This document shows positions 1 to 4,895 of a stretch of DNA of 5,670 bases, in pieces. The notes under the pieces were generated by a model. The model saw nothing but the letters and a program-made list of their open reading frames with translations, was not told the origin of the DNA and did not search any database. Where the stretch lies: positions 1 to 5,670 of the forward strand of contig JACCYX010000132.1 in the NCBI GenBank assembly GCA_013696265.1, in the 5' to 3' direction. The position numbers were made by a program, and so were the translations under genes. Each line of letters begins with the position of its first letter. Positions within the stretch are counted from its first letter, which is position 1. This DNA comes from Chloroflexia bacterium (GTDB taxonomy: Bacteria; Chloroflexota; Chloroflexia; Thermomicrobiales; UBA6265).

Positions 1-7
1 TCTGTTC

Positions 8-13
8 GGAGGG
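8..13 (+). promoter_or_regulatory. Ribosome binding site of the small orphan gene
   Basis: GGAGGG lies 10 nt upstream of the ATG at 24. It is a strong Shine-Dalgarno match at a usable distance and is the main reason to treat the short reading frame that follows as a real gene. No promoter can be judged because the window begins just before it. Confidence 0.7.
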
Positions 14-23
14 ATCAGGCACC

Positions 24-275
24 ATGTTTCCGACGACCTATCTGCGGCCGGTGGCCTACCACCGGTTCGCCACCGATCGACTCTTGCTCAAGGATGAAGC
101 GGACATCTGGTATCTCTGGCTGGGAGACGCCTCGGATTTGATCGAGATCGAACGCCCCCTGGCGCAATGGATATACCAGCGTCCGGAAATCTTCCCGGTC
201 GTGGGTCCGGCGATGTGGTTCGATGTCGATTCCCTGCCCACGGATTCCGGGACTCAACCGATGTTTCTCGACTGA
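24..275 (+). CDS. Small hypothetical protein, 83 aa
   Basis: I do not recognise this protein and assign no function. It starts with ATG after a GGAGGG ribosome binding site and ends at TGA 273-275. The composition is protein-like and not the Arg/Pro/Ala-rich pattern of shadow frames: it is rich in Trp, Tyr, Leu and acidic residues, with a WYLWLGD segment near residues 29-35 and a Pro/Val stretch near 54-60. It has no signal peptide, no membrane helix and no Cys or His cluster, so a small soluble cytoplasmic protein is most likely. It may be the last gene of a unit entering from the left, because a strong palindrome that could end transcription lies about 60 nt downstream. It could still be a chance frame. 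The ribosome binding site and balanced composition argue for a gene. Confidence 0.6.
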   Translation: MFPTTYLRPVAYHRFATDRLLLKDEADIWYLWLGDASDLIEIERPLAQWIYQRPEIFPVVGPAMWFDVDSLPTDSGTQPMFLD

Positions 276-312
276 CGGACGCGCCGCTGATGATGTGCGC
301 TGCTCGGCAAAG

Positions 313-335
313 ATTTCTCGCAAGCTCGAAATGAC
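313..335 (+). repeat. 23-nt dispersed repeat, copy 1
   Basis: This 23-nt stretch matches 4615-4637 at 21 of 23 positions in the same orientation. The shared core is CTCGCAAGCTCG followed by ATGAC after one or two variable bases. Both copies are intergenic. It resembles one end of the palindromic intergenic repeats of the form GTCATTTCGAG...CTCGAAATGAC that I recall from many bacterial genomes. That family link is from memory and unchecked. Confidence 0.6.
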
Positions 336-336
336 A

Positions 337-370
337 GCGAAGGCCCGGATCCACGGATCCGGGCCTTCGC
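337..370 (+). terminator. Perfect 16-bp palindrome, possible bidirectional terminator
   Basis: Arms 337-352 and 355-370 are perfect reverse complements of 16 bp separated by only AC; in RNA the loop would open to about four bases. The stem is GC-rich and contains GGATCC on both sides of the centre. It lies 61 nt after the stop of the 83-aa gene. The 3' flank on the plus strand is CTTCCTATAC, which is pyrimidine-rich but not a true T-tract, so termination is plausible rather than certain. It could also end leftward transcripts that pass accA, or be the structural part of a repeat, because the 23-nt repeat ends one base before it. Confidence 0.5.
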
Positions 371-412
371 CTTCCTATACGAAATCCTGATGAACCGTCA
401 TGGAACCGGATG

Positions 413-483
413 TCGTAGGGGCGGACACCCCTGCACCATGACCGGCCAGGAGTCCTTCGCGATCGGGGGTACCGCCCCTACGA
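413..483. repeat. 71-bp inverted-repeat intergenic element
   Basis: The ends are perfect 12-bp inverted repeats: TCGTAGGGGCGG at 413-424 and its reverse complement at 472-483. Similarity continues inward with one or two changes (ACACCCC against a TACCCCC equivalent). The inside is unrelated sequence with no convincing gene. No target-site duplication is visible in the flanks. Elements with GTAGGGGCGG-type ends are, from memory, common between genes in Chloroflexota and cyanobacteria. It is probably a non-autonomous or REP-like repeat with no coding role. Confidence 0.65.
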
Positions 484-512
484 GAATCTCCAACGTGCAG
501 CACCCGTTACAA

Positions 513-542
513 ACCTTGGTTGCGTCAGCATTGACCCAAGGT
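513..542 (-). terminator. Stem-loop directly after accA
   Basis: A 7-bp perfect stem (ACCTTGG at 513-519 with CCAAGGT at 536-542) encloses a smaller 4-bp stem (GTCA/TGAC at 524-527 and 532-535). It begins 5 nt past the accA stop codon on the minus strand. Read leftward, the stem is followed by TTTG, a very short T-run. The position fits a weak intrinsic terminator or an mRNA 3'-end stabiliser for the accDA transcript. Confidence 0.45.
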
Positions 543-547
543 CCGTA

Positions 548-1417
548 TCAGCCTTCGTGCCAGGCGCCGATCGCGCGGAACTTGTCGTAGCGTTCCCGCA
601 GCAACGCCTCGACCGACTCGGGATCGCTTATGTCGAAGGTGTCGAGCAGCGTTTCCAGGTGCGCCGCGATGCGCTGACCCACGGCACCGATGGTTTCCCT
701 TGGGGCCTCGTGGGCGGGAACAGGCTCGGCGATCAGTTCATCGATGATCCCGAACCGTTGCAGGTCGGCGGCGGTGACGCGCATCGTTTCCGCCGCTTCG
801 CTGGCGAAACTCGAATCCTTCCACAGGATGGCGGCACAGGCTTCGGGTGAGGCGACGGCGTAGACCGCGTTCTCGAGCATGAGCAGGCGATCGCCGAGGC
901 TGATCGCGAGCGCGCCGCCACTTCCGCCTTCGCCAATCACGACGCAGATGATCGGCACCCGCAGGCCCACCATCTGGAGCAGGCATTCGGCGATCGCGGT
1001 GCCCTGCCCGCGCTCTTCGGAACCGATGCCCGGATCGGCTCCCGACGTGTCGATGAAGGCAATGATCGGCAACCGGAACTTCTCGGCGTGACACATCAGG
1101 CGGCGCGCCTTGCGGAAGCCTTCCGGCCTCGGCATCCCGAAATTTCGGGCCAGGTTCTCCCGCGTGTTCGAGCCGCCCTGATGCCCCAGGACCAGCACGC
1201 TCCGGTTCCGGAAGGTGGCCAGTCCACCGATCAGCGCCCCGTCGTCGCCGAACGTGCGGTCGCCGTGGAGTTCGACGAAATTGGAGAAGAGTTCGGCGAT
1301 GTAGTCGAGGGTGCCGGGCCGTTGCGGGTCACGCGCCAGACGAACGCGGTCCATGGGACTCAGGTTCACCGGCGGCATATTTACGGTTTCTTCGGAAATG
1401 GTATCGACAGTCGACAT
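548..1417 (-). CDS. accA: Acetyl-CoA carboxylase carboxyltransferase subunit alpha
   Basis: This is the alpha subunit of the carboxyltransferase, which with AccD moves the carboxyl group from carboxybiotin to acetyl-CoA to give malonyl-CoA in the cytoplasm. It is 289 aa. Family motifs in order are ARDPQRPGTLDYI (28-40), ELHGDRTFGDD (49-59), GGLATF (64-69), RNFGMPRPEGFRKA (91-104), FIDTSGADPGIGSEERGQ (121-138) and GEGGSGGALAISLGD (162-176), the glycine-rich oxyanion-hole region, then SPEACAAILWK (190-200). The N-terminus is about 40 residues shorter than E. coli AccA (319 aa) and lacks most of its leading helical segment. The ATG lies 23 bp after the accD stop; a GGGAAGGA ribosome binding site lies 11 nt upstream, a little far. 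Met14 is a weaker alternative start. In the loop usually seen as DTPGAYPG, Pro is Ser and Tyr is Asp; the GHQKG motif reads GHQGG. Confidence 0.96.
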   Translation of the reverse strand: MSTVDTISEETVNMPPVNLSPMDRVRLARDPQRPGTLDYIAELFSNFVELHGDRTFGDDGALIGGLATFRNRSVLVLGHQGGSNTRENLARNFGMPRPEGFRKARRLMCHAEKFRLPIIAFIDTSGADPGIGSEERGQGTAIAECLLQMVGLRVPIICVVIGEGGSGGALAISLGDRLLMLENAVYAVASPEACAAILWKDSSFASEAAETMRVTAADLQRFGIIDELIAEPVPAHEAPRETIGAVGQRIAAHLETLLDTFDISDPESVEALLRERYDKFRAIGAWHEG

Positions 1418-1440
1418 CGGTGATGGCGTCCTTCCCGCGG

Positions 1441-2424
1441 TTAGGAGGCGGTGTGCCGGACATGCTCGGGACTGGTGTCGCCAGCGGAACCGGAGCCGGC
1501 ATCCACCAGCTCGACGGCACCAGCGGCATCGTACCCGTTGTCCTCCGGCCGGAATGAGACCGGCGCCGGGGCATGATGGTCGATGAGCGTCGCCAGGGTC
1601 GAGCGCAGGAGCGCCCGCTCGACGATCAGGTCGATCATACCGTGGTCGAGCAGGAATTCGGCGGTCTGGAAATCAGGCGGCAGTTTCTGCTTGGTGACCT
1701 GCTCGATCACGCGCTGGCCGGCGAACCCGATCAGCGCCCCTGGTTCGGCCAGGATGACATCGGCGACGGTGGCGTAACTTGCGGTCACCCCGCCGTAGCA
1801 GGGATCGATCAGCACCGAGAAGTGGGGCAAACGCGCGCGTCCGAGGCGATCGAACGCCGCTACGGTCTTGGCCATCTGCATCAGGGAAAAGAGGCCCTCG
1901 TGCATCCGGGCCCCGCCGGAGGCGTTGACCGTGAGCACGGGCAGGCCGTCGTGGGCGGCGCGTTCGATGGCGCGGGCGAGCTTTTCGCCCCACACCGATC
2001 CCATGCTGGCGCCCATGAACGCGAACTCGGCCACCGCGATCACGACCGGGCGATCCTCGATTCGGCCCAGGCCGGAGATCAGCGATTCGGTTTCGCCGGT
2101 CTTTTCCTGGGTGCTCGCCAGTTTCTCGGCGTAGGCGCCCTTGGGATCGACGAACTCAAGCGGGTCCTCCGGCTGGATGCCGGCGTCCCACTCGACGAAC
2201 GAGCCCTCATCGGCGAGGAGCGCGATTCGTTCCCGGGCGTTGAGGCGGAAGTGATGACCGCATTTCGGACAGACCCGGTCGTTGTGGTCGAGTTCCTTCG
2301 AATAGATCAGTTCGCCGCACTTCGGGCATTTGACCCACATGTCTTCGGGTATGGCGGAGTCGCCCGTTGCCTCGTCCGAGGAACGTGGGCGAAACTTACT
2401 GTGTCTCTGGAAAAAGGTGCGCAT
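1441..2424 (-). CDS. accD: Acetyl-CoA carboxylase carboxyltransferase subunit beta
   Basis: This is the beta subunit of the carboxyltransferase; it pairs with AccA and carries the zinc ribbon. It is 327 aa from the chosen ATG (E. coli AccD is 304). Residues 33-55 form a four-cysteine zinc ribbon, C-x2-C-x15-C-x2-C (Cys33, 36, 52, 55), opening with WVKCPKCGELIY. The crotonase-like core follows: MGSVWGEKLARAIERA (141-156), NASGGARMHEGLFSLMQMAK (167-186), LIDPCYGGVTASYATVAD (205-222), AEPGALIGFAGQRVIEQ (226-242) and KLPPDFQTAEFLLDHGMID (247-265). The last 40 or so residues are a variable acidic tail. The frame stays open 82 codons upstream to 2670, but that extension is Arg/Gly/Ala-rich and unlike AccD. 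The ATG at 2424 gives a typical N-terminus and follows a G-rich tract (GGGCGGGGG), not a classic ribosome binding site. It is first in the accD-accA operon. Confidence 0.96.
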   Translation of the reverse strand: MRTFFQRHSKFRPRSSDEATGDSAIPEDMWVKCPKCGELIYSKELDHNDRVCPKCGHHFRLNARERIALLADEGSFVEWDAGIQPEDPLEFVDPKGAYAEKLASTQEKTGETESLISGLGRIEDRPVVIAVAEFAFMGASMGSVWGEKLARAIERAAHDGLPVLTVNASGGARMHEGLFSLMQMAKTVAAFDRLGRARLPHFSVLIDPCYGGVTASYATVADVILAEPGALIGFAGQRVIEQVTKQKLPPDFQTAEFLLDHGMIDLIVERALLRSTLATLIDHHAPAPVSFRPEDNGYDAAGAVELVDAGSGSAGDTSPEHVRHTAS

Positions 2425-2634
2425 GCCCCCGCCCTGTTGTGGCCTGTCTCGCAACGAGCACACCTGTGATCCCGTTCGATCTAGCGGGAGTCTTGCTCGA
2501 AGCCTGGCCGTGGCCGCGCCGGCGATGCCCGGTTGCGGCGTTGTACGAGTGCGGCCCCATACCCTCCCGGCGCCGGAAGCGCGCCTGGCCCAACCACCAG
2601 GTCCGGCGGATTGTGCATCCGTGGAACGCGCGCA

Positions 2635-2655
2635 TTCCCGCAAACAGTGCGGGAA
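2635..2655. promoter_or_regulatory. Small hairpin in the accD leader
   Basis: TTCCCGCA (2635-2642) and TGCGGGAA (2648-2655) form a perfect 8-bp stem with a 5-nt loop. It lies about 50 nt after the stop of the TIM-barrel gene and about 210 nt before accD on the minus strand. No T-run follows on either strand, so it is not a classic terminator. If the candidate promoter at 2666-2695 is used, the hairpin would sit near the 5' end of the accDA mRNA, where it could stabilise the leader. Confidence 0.35.
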
Positions 2656-2665
2656 GGGTTGCGTC

Positions 2666-2695
2666 AGCATACGGCAGCGGCGGCACCGGCATCAA
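2666..2695 (-). promoter_or_regulatory. Candidate promoter for accDA
   Basis: On the minus strand, TTGATG (2690-2695) and TATGCT (2666-2671) are separated by 18 bp. Each hexamer matches the sigma-70 consensus at four of six positions. It would start transcription about 235 nt upstream of accD and make accDA independent of the preceding gene. The GC-rich setting and imperfect boxes keep this tentative. The remaining leader (2425-2634) holds no further feature I can support. Confidence 0.3.
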
Positions 2696-2705
2696 GCGGC
2701 GGGGA

Positions 2706-4163
2706 TCAATCCGTGACGAAGGCGATGTGGGGAATCCGGGAGCTATCGAAGCTGGAGATGCCCGAGGGACCGGCTTCACGCAGGTGGTCGAGACAGGCCT
2801 GGGTTTCCGATACCAGCCGCCCGGTGTCGATCCCGAGCGCCTCCGGCAGGAACTCCGATGTTTTGGCGATGCCGTCGGCGAGCAACGCGACCGCGCCCGG
2901 ATAGTTGCCGTTGAGCGCGTGGTGGAACCCGACCCCGATTTGGAGTAGGCCCTGGTAGAGCGTCCGCACCGGACCCCGTTCGGCGTGCCACTCGGCTTCG
3001 ATTTCCTCGTGCTGCGCGTAGAACTCCCGCCGGTTGAAGAGGTCGATTCCCTTGAGCACGCCGGCCGGGGGAGTCGCGACGGCCGTGACCGTATCCTGGG
3101 CGTCTTCGTGGCGATTGCGGTCCGGTTCGAACGAGAAGACCGATCGAATCAGGGGGTCCATCGTCTCCCGCACACGTCCGATCCCCGATGTGTCGGTGCC
3201 GAGCGGACCCTCGATCATGATCGGACCGGAGTAGCCGCTGCCGGCGACCGCGCGGATCAGGGCCGACCACGGGAGATCGCCATCGCCCGGCAACAGGTGG
3301 CGGGAGGCGGGATCGTGCTCCCGGTAGTCGCTGACGTGAACGTTGACGACCCTGTTCCCCATGGCCGCCAGCATCATGAACGGGTTGGCGCCCGCCTCGG
3401 CCGCCTGGAAGGGGTCGAACACGAACCCGACCTGACCTTGGGAGCCGATTTCCCCGAGGCGAGTCGCGAATGTGACGACGTTTCGCACCAGCGCCAGCGC
3501 CCCGCGCGAGACGTTTTCGATGCCGAGCGTGACGCCGGCCTCGCCACAGGCCTGGGCGAGATCGTGGGCGAGTTCGATGAACCGTTCCCAATCGTCGTCG
3601 GTCTGGACTTCCTTCCGGTTCGGACCATGCCAGACCAGCACCCTGGCGCCGAGCGCGACGGTCGCCTCGATCCCTTGCTGGAACAGGGCGCGTCCTTCGT
3701 CGACCCGGCGCGGATACGGCGACATCATCGGATGGAGGTGACTCATCGAATGTACGGATGTCACTGACACCCCCGCCGCCCGCGCGTTGGCCGCTACCCG
3801 CCGCGCGAACGCGGGATCGTACTCGCCCGCGGTTTGCAGCATGATCTCGATGGTGGAGATTTCCAGCCGGCTGGCGGCGAACGGCGTGTCTTCCGTGGGC
3901 GTGTGGGGGTAGAAGGCTCCACTTGAGGCGCCGAGCTGGACGGCGCGAATATGCCGCACCTGGTCCTGCTCGCCGGGTAGCGGGTCGGCGATGGTGGTGA
4001 CGTCGAGCAGCCGATCGGCCAGCGCCTCCCCGTCGCCGGCGGAGGCCGCCGGCAATTGGGTTGCGGCTTCGCCGGGTTGGGTCCGGGCGCCGCGGGCGCG
4101 ACGGACCCGTGGCTGCCGGAAGGGCACGACGTGGGCTGGCGTTGGTTCCCGCGGGGTAGTCAC
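2706..4163 (-). CDS. Sugar phosphate isomerase/epimerase-like TIM barrel fused to a C-terminal DUF309 domain
   Basis: This 485-aa protein has three parts. Residues 1-70 are a Pro/Ala/Arg-rich, probably flexible lead. Residues about 73-346 are a xylose-isomerase-like/AP-endonuclease-2 TIM barrel: an opening strand AVQLGASSGAFYP, then SVHS (His138), VLVWHGP (His179), LGIENVSRG (Glu216), VFDPFQ (Asp250), VNVHVSDY (His276) and PIMIEGPLG (Glu318). The conserved Glu, Asp, His and Glu are the expected divalent-metal ligands. Residues about 370-463 look like DUF309: GIDLFNRREFYAQHEEIEAEWH, then YQGLLQIGVGFHHALNGNYPGA and GIDTGRL near the end. The likely chemistry is isomerisation or epimerisation of a sugar or polyol; the substrate cannot be read. 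The frame is open to an ATG at 4310, but codons before 4163 look non-coding. GTG 4163 has AGGGAG 11 nt upstream and starts the G/C-ending codons. A later GTG at 3959 is a weaker option. Confidence 0.85.
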   Translation of the reverse strand: MTTPREPTPAHVVPFRQPRVRRARGARTQPGEAATQLPAASAGDGEALADRLLDVTTIADPLPGEQDQVRHIRAVQLGASSGAFYPHTPTEDTPFAASRLEISTIEIMLQTAGEYDPAFARRVAANARAAGVSVTSVHSMSHLHPMMSPYPRRVDEGRALFQQGIEATVALGARVLVWHGPNRKEVQTDDDWERFIELAHDLAQACGEAGVTLGIENVSRGALALVRNVVTFATRLGEIGSQGQVGFVFDPFQAAEAGANPFMMLAAMGNRVVNVHVSDYREHDPASRHLLPGDGDLPWSALIRAVAGSGYSGPIMIEGPLGTDTSGIGRVRETMDPLIRSVFSFEPDRNRHEDAQDTVTAVATPPAGVLKGIDLFNRREFYAQHEEIEAEWHAERGPVRTLYQGLLQIGVGFHHALNGNYPGAVALLADGIAKTSEFLPEALGIDTGRLVSETQACLDHLREAGPSGISSFDSSRIPHIAFVTD

Positions 4164-4174
4164 AAGCTGGAATT

Positions 4175-4180
4175 CTCCCT
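4175..4180 (-). promoter_or_regulatory. Ribosome binding site deciding the GTG start of the TIM-barrel gene
   Basis: On the minus strand AGGGAG ends 11 nt before the GTG at 4163-4161. It is the best Shine-Dalgarno match near the 5' end of the gene and coincides with the change from irregular to strongly G/C-ending codons. The spacing is slightly long, so the start remains probable, not certain. Confidence 0.5.
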
Positions 4181-4356
4181 GGTCCCGGCATCGACCGGCC
4201 CACGATGTGCGCGGGGTACCGGCAGCGGCGCAACCGGGCCAGATACGCCACGGGTGGGCCGTCGTTTTTCGATAACCAGATTCAATCGGCGATGCCGGTT
4301 TTACACGCACCCGCGAATCCCGACGACCGGAATGGCGGGTGGGCCCCTCTTCCCAT

Positions 4357-4389
4357 CATCGGATCAAGAGTGATCCTCACGATCCGATG
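4357..4389. promoter_or_regulatory. Interrupted 9-bp palindrome, possible operator
   Basis: CATCGGATC (4357-4365) and GATCCGATG (4381-4389) are perfect 9-bp inverted repeats separated by 15 bp. An overlapping 6-bp stem, GGATCA/TGATCC (4361-4366 and 4371-4376), could form instead. The motif CCATCATCG occurs at its left edge and again near 4405. It lies about 195 bp upstream of the TIM-barrel start. A regulator site for that gene is possible, but nothing identifies the regulator. Confidence 0.3.
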
Positions 4390-4587
4390 CGCTGCCTGAT
4401 CGTACCATCATCGATTGCCGGAGCATCAGGTGTTCCCAAGGGTCACATGGCCGATCCGTGACCTGAGTACGGCATCCAAGATGTCAGTAGTGCGTCCAAC
4501 CCAGACTGTCATTACGACGAAGGAGCGCTTCCGGCGGAGCCGGTGTCTGCTCTGGGGATCAAGCGACCGCGAGAAGCGGGGAGTCGG

Positions 4588-4613
4588 CCTGCGGCCGAAG
4601 CGCTTCGCGCAGG
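4588..4613. repeat. Palindromic hairpin inside the MITE-like element
   Basis: CCTGCG (4588-4593) pairs with CGCAGG (4608-4613) around the perfect 12-bp palindrome CGAAGCGCTTCG (4596-4607), leaving GC (4594-4595) as a bulge. As DNA it could extrude as a cruciform; as RNA the central bases must form the loop. It is typical of the structured interior of small intergenic repeats. Confidence 0.5.
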
Positions 4614-4614
4614 G

Positions 4615-4637
4615 ATGTCTCGCAAGCTCGACATGAC
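4615..4637 (+). repeat. 23-nt dispersed repeat, copy 2
   Basis: This is the second copy of the 23-nt sequence at 313-335, with 21 of 23 positions identical. It sits immediately after the 4588-4613 hairpin. Its reverse complement partly matches 4508-4525, where GTCAT and CGA are shared, so it also serves as one arm of the inner inverted repeat of the MITE-like element. Confidence 0.6.
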
Positions 4638-4775
4638 GGTGTGGGGAAGTCCATTGCAAGTGGCAATCAGCCTTGGACGCACTACTACGGAAGCGGTCAT
4701 CCCGCGTCGGTGCGGGTGCGTCATGATCCCGGTCGCTTTGCGGAAAACGTCCGGAACGTGAGCCACGGCGTACAC

Positions 4776-4790
4776 TTCGGTGTGACCGAA
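4776..4790. promoter_or_regulatory. Small palindrome upstream of the exported-protein gene
   Basis: TTCGGT and ACCGAA form a perfect 6-bp inverted repeat around GTG, about 105 bp before the ATG at 4896. It could be a regulator half-site pair or chance. No promoter boxes were found next to it. Confidence 0.2.
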
Positions 4791-4828
4791 TCCTGGTCCC
4801 AGGCGCTGGAGTGCGCGGGATTCGCCCT

Positions 4829-4845
4829 GGTTGCCAGCGGCAACC
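4829..4845 (+). promoter_or_regulatory. Hairpin in the leader of the exported-protein gene
   Basis: GGTTGCC (4829-4835) and GGCAACC (4839-4845) form a perfect 7-bp stem with a 3-nt AGC loop, 33 nt before the ribosome binding site. No T-run follows, so it is not a terminator. It may stabilise the 5' leader of the mRNA. No riboswitch family is suggested. Confidence 0.3.
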
Positions 4846-4878
4846 GACCACTACCGATCAGCCACGAACGTCTCTTGA

Positions 4879-4885
4879 GAGAGGA
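4879..4885 (+). promoter_or_regulatory. Ribosome binding site of the exported-protein gene
   Basis: GAGAGGA lies 10 nt before the ATG at 4896. With the Tat signal that begins right after this start, it fixes the start of a gene that runs off the right edge. Confidence 0.7.
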
Positions 4886-4895
4886 TATCGTTTTC

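Larger units (their letters stand above)
4486..4686. mobile_element. MITE-like element, about 201 bp, with 14-bp perfect terminal inverted repeats
   Basis: AGTAGTGCGTCCAA (4486-4499) is perfectly repeated in reverse complement at 4673-4686. Trimming the outer AG/CT leaves a TA at each end of a 10-bp inverted repeat, as expected of an IS630/Tc1-mariner insertion that duplicates TA. No transposase is encoded, so it would be non-autonomous. Inside, a second looser inverted pair begins GTCATTACGA at 4508 and ends with TCGACATGAC at 4637, and a 12-bp stem with a 2-nt bulge lies at 4588-4613. The outer and inner pairs may be one element or a nested insertion. No duplication longer than TA is visible. 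Confidence 0.5.
4164..4895. other. Divergent intergenic region, 732 bp
   Basis: This gap separates two divergent genes. It holds the ribosome binding site and leader of the leftward TIM-barrel gene, an interrupted palindrome (4357-4389), a MITE-like element (4486-4686) and two small hairpins (4776-4790, 4829-4845) ahead of the rightward exported-protein gene. The open frames crossing it are Arg/Ser-rich, lack convincing ribosome binding sites and run through the repeats, so I call no gene. I found no convincing -35/-10 pair for either divergent gene. Confidence 0.6.

Noticed and set aside
413..483. Possible CRISPR or tandem repeat in the left intergenic region
   Set aside because: There are only two arms and they are inverted, with no direct repeat series or spacers.
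390..590. 66-codon plus-strand frame over the 71-bp repeat
   Set aside because: It runs through the inverted-repeat element and the accA stem-loop and into accA antisense.
1573..2469. 298-codon open frame on the plus strand opposite accD
   Set aside because: It is the antisense of accD, whose zinc ribbon and catalytic motifs are unmistakable. The long opening comes from GC-rich codon positions.
2567..2576. CCGGCGCCGG palindrome in the accD leader
   Set aside because: A 10-bp palindrome of only G and C is expected by chance in sequence this GC-rich.
2425..2670. 82-residue N-terminal extension of AccD
   Set aside because: It is Arg/Gly/Ala-rich with no AccD similarity, and its ATG lies inside the candidate -10 box. 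The ATG at 2424 gives the usual N-terminus.
2985..3767. 260-codon plus-strand frame opposite the TIM-barrel gene
   Set aside because: It is antisense of a gene with conserved metal-binding motifs and shows no motif of its own.
2776..4251. 491-codon minus-strand frame overlapping the TIM-barrel gene
   Set aside because: Its product is overwhelmingly Arg/Gly/Pro-rich, the mark of a shifted frame. The overlapping frame has recognisable domains.
4415..4636. 73-codon plus-strand frame over the MITE-like element
   Set aside because: It is made largely of repeat sequence and hairpin arms, so its opening is better explained by the repeat.
4426..4851. 141-codon minus-strand frame in the divergent intergenic region
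   Set aside because: It is Arg/Ser-rich, crosses the MITE-like element and has no recognisable motif.
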